A stretch of 30,990 nt of DNA from a virus, in the IMG/VR virus record IMGVR_UViG_3300030090_000661, positions 1 to 30,990 of that record; one strand, 5' to 3'. Numbering within the stretch: position 1 is the first letter of the stretch; each line of letters opens with the position of its first letter. The notes below the pieces were generated by a model. It was not told the DNA's origin and ran no database searches. It saw only the letters and a list, made by a program, of their open reading frames with translations. This document shows, one piece after another, positions 1 to 10,300 of this stretch. Position numbers and translations under genes: made by a program.

Positions 1-2
1 TT

Positions 3-419
3 AACACACTGAAGAAAGGCATACAGGTTGGCAAAGACCTGCAAGACATGGGTGGCACTATGGCTAAGTGGGCTGGTGCGATAGCTGATCTAGATTTTGC
101 AGATAAACAAAACCAGAAACCCCCATGGTACAAGGCTCTAGGTGGTGGTGTAGAGGCACAAGCAATGGAGATCTTTGCAGCAAAACAGAAGGCTGCATCT
201 ATGAGAGCAGAGTTAAAAGACTTTATATCTGTGGTGTATGGACCATCTAAATGGCAAGAGATATTAGAAATAGAAGCAAAACTTAGAAAGCAAAAGAGAG
301 AACATGAATACAGACAAATGGAAATCAAACAAACAATCATCGAATGGGCTACAGGTATTTTACTCTTTATTATTTCCGTTGGCCTTTTGTTCGGTTTTGT
401 ATGGATAGGAACTAGATAA
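3..419 (+). CDS. C-terminally membrane-anchored phage protein, 5' cut by window
   Basis: The reading frame is open from the window edge, so the true start may lie outside; internal ATG codons occur at 48 and 60. The visible part has a charged helical middle rich in Lys, Arg, Glu and Gln (a likely coiled coil, about 30 to 45 residues before the membrane segment) and one strong hydrophobic segment next to the C-terminus, followed by a short basic tail. This is a tail-anchored inner-membrane or virion topology. The stop codon overlaps the next start by one base (TAATG), so it is co-translated with the large virion protein. I do not recognise a family; position suggests a structural or assembly role, which is inference. 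Confidence 0.75.
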   Translation, partial: NTLKKGIQVGKDLQDMGGTMAKWAGAIADLDFADKQNQKPPWYKALGGGVEAQAMEIFAAKQKAASMRAELKDFISVVYGPSKWQEILEIEAKLRKQKREHEYRQMEIKQTIIEWATGILLFIISVGLLFGFVWIGTR

Positions 420-3400
420 TGGCAAACCCAATCTTTCAAGAAATAACTGGTCCAACTTCTGAGGGGTTTACTACCTATTACAAAGTTGGTGACTCTACGT
501 TTCAAAATAGATCAGATGCTGAAAGACACGCTAGAGAGATAGGTGCAACTATCCCTAGTGATCAACCTGTTGAGGAAGCACCACCTCCAGCAGAGGAACC
601 ACCAGTAGATAGTGGTCCTCCAAATTTGCCACCAATGCCAGACAGGACTGATGTATTTTTAAATGGTAATAATAGAAATCCCATAGGAGATGCTAGTTTT
701 AACCTAGCTAAGTTCTCTGAAGACTTTATGCAAAAGTTTTCTACTGTTGGTGCAAGAACAGGAAAGTCTAGTCTTGATCTTGGTAAATTAAGAGATGCAA
801 CTCCTCAAGATATAGCTTTGTATGACTTAAATAAAGATGGAAAAATAGATGTTACTGATGCACTAGATATACAAACTGCTGGTGGAGCAACTCGAATAGG
901 GGGAGAAAAACTACAATCAATATATAATGCAATTCACGATAACTCTGCTTTGATGGAAGAATTAGGTTATAGGTCTGACCCTAAAACATTCTTACTGGAT
1001 GATGGCAGAACATTTACAGTTGACAACCCTACGTTAGACTCTTCTTACGAACAGACTGGTTTCTCAAATGCTTTCTTAAATGAAAACGCAGTATACTCTG
1101 GGTTTGATCAACAGGATGTATTTGATTATAGAGATCAAGATAAACCTAAAGACGATTTAACATTAGAACCACAGGTTGTTGTTCATTATGTAATGCCTGG
1201 ATCAAATAGAATTGAAATGGCAAACACACCATCTCAAGTACCTAATGGGGCGGCTTTTTCAAGTATGAGTAGGCAAGAGGTAGAAAACTGGCTTAAACAA
1301 AACCCTCCTCAACCTGTGTTGTTTGAGTCACCTGTTGAAGAAGCACCTGCACAAGAGGAAGTAGTTACTTATGCTGACACTACACCACAGACTGCAGTAC
1401 CAGAAGCAACTCAGACTCAGACAGAAGAAGTATTTAGTCAGCCAGTTACAACTGGTTATGATCCAACACCAACTACCACCACACCAGTAGAAACAACACC
1501 TACTACAACTGACACAGGACTTACTACTGCTGCTCCACCCCCACCAACTACAGACTACACCCCAGTAAGTGCTACAGTCGCTAAACCAGTATCTACTGCT
1601 GGTTTGGGTTCTGTGCCTACGTTTGGTGGTGGGTATCAACCAGGTTCTACTTTTCAACCACCTGAGTTAGATATTGGAGACAGTGGTGTACAAACTGTAA
1701 CATATCGTAATGAAAGAGGGCAGCAAATTCCTGTTACTCTTAAGAATGGTCAACCTATTACTTATGTGCCACCAGGTTATGTTAGGCTAATGTCTGAGGG
1801 TGGTGCTGTTATGCCGCTAGAGTCAGAGCATAATTTAGCTAATAAGTTTCTCGGATACACTGGTGAGAAGTCTAGACCTGCCCTTGATAGTTTTTACAAG
1901 TCTAATCCTGGAGCAGCAGCACGTATGGGTGAATACCAAAAGGCTGTAACTGGTATGTCTTACGGTGGTTATACTGGTGGACCTGCAGAGAGAGGTAGAG
2001 GAGCACCTGCAGCTAGTCCTGCCCCTAGATCACAACCTGCAGCAGGTGTGGAGAGAGGTAGAACACAACAACCCAGAGTATCTACTCCTGCACCACAGGC
2101 GGCTACTCAAAGACCTAGTGCGCCTAAACCAAGAGATAGAGATGATAAACCCTCTCAGTCACAACAAATGCAACAGGCATTTGCAAAGTCTACTCCAACT
2201 ACTCAAACTAAACCCTTACAATATTCTGACACACCTAGTAATAGAACAGAGGCACAACGCACTTCTAGCCGCATGAAAGAAAAAGGTGTAGAGTATACTT
2301 ACACTGATGATAAAGGATCTGTTCTTGGTGAGGGAGACAGTCAAAAGTCTATCTTTGATGTGGGTAACCCTTGGGTAGATGCTTTTAAAACAGAATTAGA
2401 TAATAAAAATTTATCTTATGATTATGTGGGTGATAAAATTATTGTACCTAATAGTTACATTGAAGAATCTAAAAATACAAAGTTTGGTATTTATCAAGGT
2501 AAATTTTTTATTAAAGGTAGAGATCCAATCTACGGTAATAAATTTGAAGTTGGTTTAAAGTATGATCCAATGAGTAATGAAACTCAGGGTTCTTTTGATT
2601 ACTCTGTACCTTTTGATATAAAAAGTGTAATGGGTATGAACCAAGGTGGAATGGTTACTGGCTATCAAGAGGGAGGAGAAACCACAGATCCAGTAGAGGT
2701 TACAGATGAGGATGTTAGTGGCATAGGATATCAGGAAGACATAGTGCCAATGTTTCAAGATGTGGTGGCGCAGACTATGCAACCTATACAAGCACCTGTA
2801 TCTTACCTATCACCTACTGCAGATCAGGACATAGGTTCTGGTGCTGGTCAGGTGAGTGATGTAGCACCGTATGCAAGTGCAGCAACTGTTGGAACAGTAG
2901 AAACAGCAATGACCCCTGGTGTAGCAGATACAGCTACCTATGGTGCTACTACTGCTGCTGACGCTGTAGGAGAATCACTAGAGGGTGCAGAAGCAGCAAC
3001 AGGTGCAGTAAGTGAGGGTGCTCAGGTAGATGCGGCACAAGGCACTGTGTCTGATGCAGCTATGGTTGATGCGGCACAGTTTGATCCTGACTACATTAAT
3101 AGAGTTAATGCAGGTGAGATGAATGTTACCTCTAGTCAACTTATAAATGCAGCAGGTCAGGATGAGGTAGCACCAGCAGTTAAGATAGCACAGTCCTCTG
3201 GTATTGATCCTGCAATAGCTCAACAAGCAACAGTGTCCGTAAATGAACTGCCAGAGGCTGCAACTATAGCAGAGTCTAATATGGCTCAAGCTAAGGTAGC
3301 ACAGTCTGGTGGTTTACTTAGAGAAGAAGCTACAGCATATGCTGCAAAGTTAGATACCTTTAGTGTTGACAATGGCACACTAGCTAAAGCCATACAGGGT

Positions 3401-4903
3401 GAGGTGGGTGCTCTAGGGACTGTACAAGGTCAGCTAGAGAACTTGATGAGTCAGTTTGATGATGGTACACCAGCATGGGCTGCAGGGGCTATGAGAGCCG
3501 CTAATGCTGCTATGGCTGCAAGAGGGTTAGGTGGTAGCTCTATGGCTGGTGCAGCTATCCTACAGGCTGCTATGGAGTCTGCACTACCTATTGCACAACA
3601 GGATGCTCAAACGTTTAACCAGATGAACATGGGTAACCTTAACAGGAGACAACAGGTTGCTCTGACTAATGCTGCTGCACAACAGGGACTTGCTCTACAG
3701 AACTTGTCTAATGAACAACAGGTAGCATTGCAGAATAGTACAAATGCTTTTGCTCTGCAGACACAAGACTTGTCTAATATGCAGCAAACATTCTTGGCTA
3801 ACGCACAGATAAAAGCGTCTTTGCAAGGGCAAAACCTTAGCAATCAACAACAAGCTAATTTAGTTACAGCAGCTAGGTACGCTGAAGTTGCTAACATGAA
3901 CCTCAACAATAGGCAACAAACTGCCCTTGTTAATAATGCTAACAATCTGCAGATTGAGTTATCAAATCTGTCTAATAAACAACAGGCTTACTTGTCTAAT
4001 GCACAACTTTCTGCAGCATTGCAGGGTAAGCAAATTGATAACCAACAACAAGCAGCAATACAAAATGCAGCTAGATTTTCTGAGGCTGCTAATATAAACT
4101 TTAATGCCCAACAGCAAGAACAGCTACACAACTCAGAGCTTATGAAAACTATTGGTTTAGCCAATCTAACTAATACTCAGGCTGGTGTATTGCAGAATGC
4201 TGCTACCATTGCTGGCATGGATATGGCTAACCTAAATAACAGGCAACAGGCTGCAGTGCAGAATGCTCAGAGTTTCTTGCAGATGGATATGGCTAATCTT
4301 TCTAATGAACAGCAGACTGCGATGTTCAAGGCACAACAGAATGTACAAGCATTGTTTACTGACCAGGCTGCTATGAATGCTGCATCACAGTTTAATGCAA
4401 CCAGCGAGAACCAAACCAATCAGTTCTTTGCTTCATTGGCTTCACAAACTTCACAGTTTAATGCAACACAAACAAATGCTATCAATCAGGCTAATGTTAG
4501 TGCGGTAAATTCTGTTCGTCAGTTTAACTCTAACCTACAGAACCAAAGGGATCAGTTTAATGCTAACAATGGTTTGGTGGTGGCACAAGCTAACGCACAG
4601 TGGAGACAAAATCTTGCTACTATTAATACTGCTACACAGAATGAAAGTAACAGGGATTTTGCTAAGACGATGAATGCGATGACATCTAAGAATATAGATG
4701 CTGTATGGCAAAGAGAAAGAGACATTATGTCGTTAGCCTTTCAAACTGCTGAAAGCAATGCAGACAATGCAACGTCAATTATATTACAACAGATGGCTGC
4801 AGAGGCGACACTAACAGCAGCAGAACTTCAGGCCAAAATAGAAGCAACACAAAGCACTGGTAACTTTTTGTCTGAAGTGTTCTTAAAAATTATAGACTTG
4901 TAA
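419..4903 (+). CDS. Giant Gln/Asn-rich virion protein with 22-residue repeats
   Basis: 1494 residues, probably a tail or internal virion protein by position and composition. Order of regions: an N-terminal domain; an EF-hand/dockerin-like calcium loop at residues 136-147 (D-x-N-x-D-G-x-I-D-x-x-D); a Pro/Thr-rich linker around residues 300-420; a Gly/Pro/Gln-rich linker around 505-620; short Gly-Gly motifs of the kind EGGAV and QGGMV; an Ala-rich part around 790-1060; eleven exact 22-residue repeats at residues 1073-1314; then several QFNA-type repeats and a helical C-terminus. No enzymatic motif was seen. The low-complexity composition suggests a long, mostly helical rod. It begins on the stop codon of the preceding gene and is followed after 11 bases by the lysozyme gene. 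The exact role (fibre, stopper, internal core) is not determined by sequence alone. Confidence 0.88.
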   Translation: MANPIFQEITGPTSEGFTTYYKVGDSTFQNRSDAERHAREIGATIPSDQPVEEAPPPAEEPPVDSGPPNLPPMPDRTDVFLNGNNRNPIGDASFNLAKFSEDFMQKFSTVGARTGKSSLDLGKLRDATPQDIALYDLNKDGKIDVTDALDIQTAGGATRIGGEKLQSIYNAIHDNSALMEELGYRSDPKTFLLDDGRTFTVDNPTLDSSYEQTGFSNAFLNENAVYSGFDQQDVFDYRDQDKPKDDLTLEPQVVVHYVMPGSNRIEMANTPSQVPNGAAFSSMSRQEVENWLKQNPPQPVLFESPVEEAPAQEEVVTYADTTPQTAVPEATQTQTEEVFSQPVTTGYDPTPTTTTPVETTPTTTDTGLTTAAPPPPTTDYTPVSATVAKPVSTAGLGSVPTFGGGYQPGSTFQPPELDIGDSGVQTVTYRNERGQQIPVTLKNGQPITYVPPGYVRLMSEGGAVMPLESEHNLANKFLGYTGEKSRPALDSFYKSNPGAAARMGEYQKAVTGMSYGGYTGGPAERGRGAPAASPAPRSQPAAGVERGRTQQPRVSTPAPQAATQRPSAPKPRDRDDKPSQSQQMQQAFAKSTPTTQTKPLQYSDTPSNRTEAQRTSSRMKEKGVEYTYTDDKGSVLGEGDSQKSIFDVGNPWVDAFKTELDNKNLSYDYVGDKIIVPNSYIEESKNTKFGIYQGKFFIKGRDPIYGNKFEVGLKYDPMSNETQGSFDYSVPFDIKSVMGMNQGGMVTGYQEGGETTDPVEVTDEDVSGIGYQEDIVPMFQDVVAQTMQPIQAPVSYLSPTADQDIGSGAGQVSDVAPYASAATVGTVETAMTPGVADTATYGATTAADAVGESLEGAEAATGAVSEGAQVDAAQGTVSDAAMVDAAQFDPDYINRVNAGEMNVTSSQLINAAGQDEVAPAVKIAQSSGIDPAIAQQATVSVNELPEAATIAESNMAQAKVAQSGGLLREEATAYAAKLDTFSVDNGTLAKAIQGEVGALGTVQGQLENLMSQFDDGTPAWAAGAMRAANAAMAARGLGGSSMAGAAILQAAMESALPIAQQDAQTFNQMNMGNLNRRQQVALTNAAAQQGLALQNLSNEQQVALQNSTNAFALQTQDLSNMQQTFLANAQIKASLQGQNLSNQQQANLVTAARYAEVANMNLNNRQQTALVNNANNLQIELSNLSNKQQAYLSNAQLSAALQGKQIDNQQQAAIQNAARFSEAANINFNAQQQEQLHNSELMKTIGLANLTNTQAGVLQNAATIAGMDMANLNNRQQAAVQNAQSFLQMDMANLSNEQQTAMFKAQQNVQALFTDQAAMNAASQFNATSENQTNQFFASLASQTSQFNATQTNAINQANVSAVNSVRQFNSNLQNQRDQFNANNGLVVAQANAQWRQNLATINTATQNESNRDFAKTMNAMTSKNIDAVWQRERDIMSLAFQTAESNADNATSIILQQMAAEATLTAAELQAKIEATQSTGNFLSEVFLKIIDL
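824..859 (+). other. EF-hand/dockerin-like calcium-binding loop
   Basis: Twelve codons encode D-L-N-K-D-G-K-I-D-V-T-D, which satisfies the canonical EF-hand/dockerin loop with acidic or Asn ligands at positions 1, 3, 5, 9 and 12 and Gly at 6. Calcium binding is inferred from the motif; only one loop is seen. Confidence 0.6.
3635..4360 (+). repeat. Eleven tandem 66-bp (22-residue) coding repeats
   Basis: Eleven consecutive units, each exactly 66 bp, encode 22-residue repeats with the consensus N-L-x-N-x-Q-Q-x-x-L followed by an Ala/Asn/Gln-rich half. The phase holds without insertion: the first unit starts at 3635 and the eleventh at 4295, exactly ten periods later. A 22-residue period equals two hendecads, a spacing known from long alpha-helical coiled coils. 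DNA identity between units is low, so the repeat is kept at protein level. Confidence 0.88.
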
Positions 4904-4914
4904 AGAGGTAAACT

Positions 4915-5640
4915 ATGGCAAGATTAAGTGATGCATTAGATATTGCAGAGCCAGGTAGAAAAACTGGGGGTTTGGGTACAAAACCAAAACCATTGGACGT
5001 AGGGTCTATGATGGAAGGTGAGATGAGTAAAGTAAAAAGATCTGCCCAAGAAAACTCTTTAAAGAACACCAGAAAAAAATTAGCTCAGTGGGAAAACAAC
5101 TGGGAGACTTCGATAGATGATTCCTTTGAACAAGAGGTTCCAGAATTAACAAAAAAGAAAAGTGAGTTATTTGGTTCTACAAATATGAAGGCCAGTGGTA
5201 AAGTGCCTGGAGATAATCTTGTAGATTTTGTTAAATCGTTTGAAGGTTTTTCTGCTACTCCTTATAAGGATGTTGACAGGTTGACCATAGGTTATGGCAG
5301 TAAAGCAAGTGGACCCAATCAAAAGATTGATGAGGATAAAGCAGTAGAGATGTTAAAGGCAGACTTATCTACAGCCAGAGGTTTTGTTGAGTCAGCTAAT
5401 AAAAAATATAATTTAAATCTAAATGAAAATCAGATACAAGCCCTCACCAGTTTTACTCAGAATGGTGGACCAGGTATGTTAAATAAATTACTTGACAACG
5501 GCAACAGGGGTGTTGAGGAAATAGGGGAATCAATAGAACTGTATAATCAATCTGCTGGTAAAGTTTTAGAGGGTTTAAAAAAGAGAAGAAACGCAGAATA
5601 TAATTTATTTAACTATGGTTTTAATAAGGAAGAAGAATAA
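4915..5640 (+). CDS. Virion-associated lysozyme, GH24 (T4/lambdoid type)
   Basis: Cleaves peptidoglycan glycan strands. Residues 101-235 form a GH24 lysozyme domain with the catalytic triad pattern Glu110 (S-F-E-G-F), Asp119 (Y-K-D) and Thr124 (L-T-I-G-Y-G), plus the family motif around 172-185 (N-Q-I-Q-A-L-T-S-F-T-Q-N-G-G). The first 100 residues are a charged, low-complexity extension not found in free endolysins. It lies among structural genes and far from the holin genes, so it most likely travels in the virion and opens the cell wall at DNA entry; that placement is inference. Start ATG has an AGAGGT ribosome site. A second peptidoglycan hydrolase (M15 type) lies in the lysis cassette. 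Confidence 0.9.
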   Translation: MARLSDALDIAEPGRKTGGLGTKPKPLDVGSMMEGEMSKVKRSAQENSLKNTRKKLAQWENNWETSIDDSFEQEVPELTKKKSELFGSTNMKASGKVPGDNLVDFVKSFEGFSATPYKDVDRLTIGYGSKASGPNQKIDEDKAVEMLKADLSTARGFVESANKKYNLNLNENQIQALTSFTQNGGPGMLNKLLDNGNRGVEEIGESIELYNQSAGKVLEGLKKRRNAEYNLFNYGFNKEEE

Positions 5641-6176
5641 TGAGAGCATTACAAGCGGCAATTCCTGGGCAGTCTTTAACAGATGAACCTAGAAACTTTC
5701 CTTGGGAAAGGCCACCTGAAATTGTTGATCCAGATGAGGCAATACGTTATCACATTGATAGGGTATCTAAGGAAGATGTAATAGATAATATCTTTTTTGC
5801 ACTGGAGTTTGGTGTGCCAGTAAAAAACTTGACTGATTCTTTGATGACTGGTGCTGTAGCAAAAGGTATACACAGTATTGATGTTAGTATCATTGCTGCA
5901 CCTATTGTAAGAAAGTTTATTAGCAAGGCTGCTGATACTGCTGGTATAGAGTACAAAGAAGAATTTGAAGTTGATGATAAGACAAGTCCTATGGATAGGG
6001 CAGCAATACTTGTTAGTGCAGCTATGGCTACTCCAAAAGAAGAACAAGATGAAGGTTTTGAACTAATAAAAGAAGCAGGTGAGGCTGCTCAACAACAAGC
6101 AGAACCACAAGAAGAAGTAGTGGAGGGGACTAAAGACATGGCTCCACCAAAGCAAGGTTTAATGGCGAGGGTATAA
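5640..6176 (+). CDS. Conserved-looking phage virion protein, function unknown
   Basis: 178 residues. The middle (about 30-110) alternates acidic helices with hydrophobic stretches; the C-terminus (about 125-178) is Glu/Gln/Ala-rich and probably unstructured. No catalytic motif or signal peptide is visible. The start codon overlaps the lysozyme stop by one base (TAATG), and the next gene begins one base after its stop, so translation is coupled through this block. By position between the virion lysozyme and the two long virion-type proteins it is probably a structural or internal virion component; I cannot name the family. Confidence 0.8.
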   Translation: MRALQAAIPGQSLTDEPRNFPWERPPEIVDPDEAIRYHIDRVSKEDVIDNIFFALEFGVPVKNLTDSLMTGAVAKGIHSIDVSIIAAPIVRKFISKAADTAGIEYKEEFEVDDKTSPMDRAAILVSAAMATPKEEQDEGFELIKEAGEAAQQQAEPQEEVVEGTKDMAPPKQGLMARV

Positions 6177-6177
6177 G

Positions 6178-7350
6178 ATGTTAGGTGCAGTTTTAGCAGG
6201 AGGTTTTCTGGGTGGTCTAGCAGAGAACATGAGAGAGAACAGAGAGTATGTCAGGCAGAAGTCTGATGCTATGCAGGAGTACTTGTGGAAAGCTGGGCTT
6301 GAAAGGCAACAAGAAGTAAAAAAACAAAGAAGTGCTTTAACAACAGCAGTTGACTATTTAGATTCAAAGGGCATGAGTAAAAATAAAATAAGTGCTTTGC
6401 TTGAAAATGATCCTAGAGAACTATTAAGATTAACTAACATTGCGATGACTGCAGAAAAAACTGGCCCTGTAACTGGAGATATGCTAGATAGTTCTGTCGA
6501 TCTTTCTGCAGACTATAAAGAATCTGGCATGACGCCATCTGAATTAATTAAGTCTGCTACAGTAGAATTTGTAGAGGCTGGTGAACTAAGAAAACCAGAG
6601 GAAGTGCAGAAAAATATGTTGCAAAAAATATTTGGAACAACTGGCACAGAAGAAATAATGTATGATGTATACTCTTCAGATATTATGGGCAGAAAAGGTG
6701 CAGACATACAAGCAAGCATTAGTGCTCCTATATTAAAGAGAAGAGTGGGAGATACAGTTACAACAGATTTAAGTAAATTTCAACAGCTAGAGGGATCAGA
6801 TGTTTTAAAAGTTCAAAGAGAACTTATTAATGAATATGATACACTTTTAGAAAATAATATAACGAAACTCAGAACACAGGCAAGTAAAGCACAAGCAGAT
6901 CAAAATACTGCAGAGGTAATTCGTTTGCAAAAAGAAATAGATAAACTACAAGAGATACAAGATATTGATAGTTCAAAAGAAAGATTTAATAAAATGTTAG
7001 TTGAACAAAGTGTTGGTTTTGATATTGCACAACAATACTTTGATCAGTACCCAGAAATTTTTAGAGATCAACCTATATTTATAGATCAAAATCTTTTACC
7101 TTTTGTATCTGGTGAAGAAGAGTATGATTTTACTACAACATCTCCCTCTCCTAATATACCTGAACCACCTGAAAATCAGGTAAGTTATCCAGATATCACC
7201 ATACAGCAGGGGCAAGATCCCTTGACACAGGCAAAAAAGTTTTTTAGTAAAAGAGGTAACAGGGGTAAAAATATTGTTGATGTGATCATGCCTGATGGGT
7301 CTAGAAAAACATTTATTAAAAAAGATGGTACAGTAAAAGAAAAGCCATAA
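6178..7350 (+). CDS. Probable internal virion protein with coiled coil
   Basis: 390 residues. The N-terminus has a short Gly/Ala-rich hydrophobic stretch (residues 2-14) followed by a long charged helix rich in Glu, Arg and Gln. A second coiled coil occurs near residues 215-270 with Leu/Ile spaced among Gln, Lys and Glu. The C-terminus is Pro-rich and then basic, ending in Lys-Glu-Lys-Pro. It sits directly upstream of the very large ejection-type protein, the arrangement seen for internal virion proteins of podoviruses; this is an inference from position and composition, as no family motif was recognised. Confidence 0.78.
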   Translation: MLGAVLAGGFLGGLAENMRENREYVRQKSDAMQEYLWKAGLERQQEVKKQRSALTTAVDYLDSKGMSKNKISALLENDPRELLRLTNIAMTAEKTGPVTGDMLDSSVDLSADYKESGMTPSELIKSATVEFVEAGELRKPEEVQKNMLQKIFGTTGTEEIMYDVYSSDIMGRKGADIQASISAPILKRRVGDTVTTDLSKFQQLEGSDVLKVQRELINEYDTLLENNITKLRTQASKAQADQNTAEVIRLQKEIDKLQEIQDIDSSKERFNKMLVEQSVGFDIAQQYFDQYPEIFRDQPIFIDQNLLPFVSGEEEYDFTTTSPSPNIPEPPENQVSYPDITIQQGQDPLTQAKKFFSKRGNRGKNIVDVIMPDGSRKTFIKKDGTVKEKP

Positions 7351-7360
7351 AGGTAAAATA

Positions 7361-10300
7361 ATGGGTAAAATATCTCAATCAGAATATGATGCACTGTTTA
7401 CTGAAGATGACTCTGGTTCTTTGAGAGATCAGTTAAGTCGGCAGGATAACTATAAAAAAATTCAAGCCTATATGGAAGATCGTTTTAGTATGACTGAACA
7501 GGATTACGAAAAAGACGAGATAATAGATTCTTTTGTAAACAACATGCGTAAATTTAATTTTGGTCAATCTGTTGTGACAGTCACTGAACTATCTTACTTA
7601 AATAAAGGTGATGGTCCATCTCTTGCAAAAAGACGTAAGATAGCAGGAGATGCTTACAACGTATTTGATAGTTTAGATGGTGCGTTTAGTAAAGATAGAA
7701 CTCTTGGTGAGAAAGTAGATGCCGTTGGTGATTATGCTCGTGCTTTAATTGTAGACCCAGTAAATATTTTAAGTCTTGGTGTTGGAAAATTATTTGCATC
7801 TGGTGCTACAAAGGCTGCGACACAGATTGCAAAAAAGGCTGCAATAGAAGCTGCAGAGGCTGCTAGTAAATCTCTTGGTGTCAAGGCTGTATCTAAAAAA
7901 GGACAAGAAGAGATTGCAAGACAGGCACGTAAGGCTTACACAGAAAAGATATTAAAAGATGCTAGTTATAAGACTGCTGCAAATAAGGCATTACAAAAAG
8001 AGGTGATTTATTCTGCTGGATTTGATGCTGCTGCTGGTGTCGGTTTAGAGGCCATGAATCAAAAGGCTCGTATGAAGGCAGATACTTTAAAAGAGTATGA
8101 CCCTTTAGCAATGTTCCTTAGTGCTGCTGGTGGTTTAACTGGTGGTGGTCTAGCTTTTGCTTTGAATAAAACAAGGGGGGTATCTAAACTTCCTTTATAT
8201 TCTCAGCTAGTAGACAGATCAGAACAGATTGTTTTGACCACTAGACAAGCAGAGATGGATGAAGCTGCCAGAGTTTTTGATGCTGCAAAAGCAGTAGAGG
8301 CAGTAGATGTAAAAATTGTTCAAGACGGTGCTACTAAACTTTCATCTTTTGCTGAACAGTGGGCAGAAAGAACTGCAGAGGGACTTAATTTAAAAATAGC
8401 TAATGAAGAAATAAAGGCAGATACTTATGATGCAGCCTATGATTATAATTTATTACGTTATTTTTATCTGGGAGATGGTAGTGAAGTAGGTGGATTAAAA
8501 GATATTTTATATCAAGCTGGAGTAAAACAATGGACTCCCCGTGGAAAAGATGATAGATTTAATCTATACCTTGGGGATATATATGATGAATTAGATAAAT
8601 CAACAAAAGATTCTATACAAGAGTCCTATGATAGTGTGTTTAAAAATGCCATAGGATCTGAGTTTAAAAATTTATCTGTGGAAGAATTTTTAAAAAGAAT
8701 GTCTGGAAAGGCAAAAAGGGCTGGTGAAACTTTAACATTATCTAGGCAACTAAATGCAGGTCTTGATGCATCGGCAAAGGCAGGTTTAAAAGGTAAGACT
8801 TTACCAGAACTTACTAGTGAACAAGCCGTAGATATTATTCTTGATCCTAGTAAAAAGGGTGTGTGGAAAAACACAAAAGAATTTACAAGCAATTTTCAAA
8901 AGAATTTTATTAAATATCTCGTTATGCATCCTGGAACTACGGCATTAAATATAAAAGGTTGGGTACAAGCATCAACAATGCAATCATTTTCTGATATGAT
9001 ACAAGCTACTTTATATGGTGGTGGTGCTTTTATATCTGATGTGGTTGGTGGTAAAACTACTGCTAATGTTTATAGAAACAAATCTAAACAACTTGTTAAA
9101 TTACAATTTCAGAAATTTAAGAATATAGTTGACCCTTACTCAACTTATGAAGCGGCAATGGATTATTTAACTTTTAGACCAGAAGCACGTAAAGAATTAT
9201 TTAGGTACATTTATGGTGGTGTTGAAGTTAATGATGTACTAAAAGAATTAGAATTAAACCCTGGCGAAAAACTTTCTAGAACTGGCTTTGAAACACTGAC
9301 TAATAGTTTACAGACTTTATATGGTGTTAAAGTACAAGACTTTTTATCTAAAACACAAGAATTTATGTACGCTTTAGATAAACAAGTTAGGTTAGAATAT
9401 GATATGTCCTTGAATGATTTTATGGCTCAAGACAATGTTTGGGAATATTTATCTGATGCCAAGTCTGACTCATATAAAAAGTTTTTAAAGATAGAAACTA
9501 CGGCTGTTACAGATGCATTAGATAATTCTTTCTCAAGATCTTTTACTGATCCTGCCAGAGCTAGGAGAGGAAATCCAGTAGCAATATTTGCAGGTGCGGT
9601 AGAATCTATGAGATTAATACCTATTGTAGGTGCAGTTGCTCCTTTTGGACAGTTTTTTAATAATACTCTTGCATTTACTGCTAGACACACTGGGGCAACC
9701 ATGTTGTACAGAGCAGCCATAGGTAAAGAGCAGGATGTATTTGAAGGGATATCAAGAGCAGCAGCAGGGTATATGGCGCTGGGGGCCATAACCTACAGAG
9801 AGATGGACAATCTAGAGAAAAATCTTGCTTGGCATGAAGAAAGGCAATCTGACGGACAGATAGTCAGTAGGCAGTATGACTTTCCATATAGTCATTTTAA
9901 AATAGCTGCTAGAATAGGTGCTCACATGATCAGAGATGGTAAGATACCTAATGATTTAAAAACTGTGTTTTTTGAGCAGGTTGGTCTTGAAGGTTTCATC
10001 CGTAATCTTGGGGATCAAGGACGCATACTTAGTAACTTAGTGGGTAACATGGTAGAACTTGATGGAACTGAAGCGGTAAAAGGTTTTGGTGAACTTCTAG
10101 GTAGTGCCTTTTCAATGTATAGCTCTGGTTTTACTAGATTTGCTGACCCTGTTAATCAAGCTGTTGGCCTTTACAAAGGTGAAGATTATGTTTACGCAGA
10201 TAAAAGACAAGGTAGTAAGGCTTGGAATGATTCATTAAGATACGTAGATCAAATCTTTGGAAAACTTGCAGGTGTTTCTCAAGAAGAAAAAAAGTTTGCT

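Noticed and set aside
1965-2276. Long second frame inside the giant virion protein
   Set aside because: Follows from the Gly/Pro/Gln-rich codons of the real frame; no ribosome site and no independent start context.
2978-3843. Leftward Cys-rich frames opposite the repeat region
   Set aside because: Cys and Leu richness is the mirror image of Ala/Gln codons on the coding strand.
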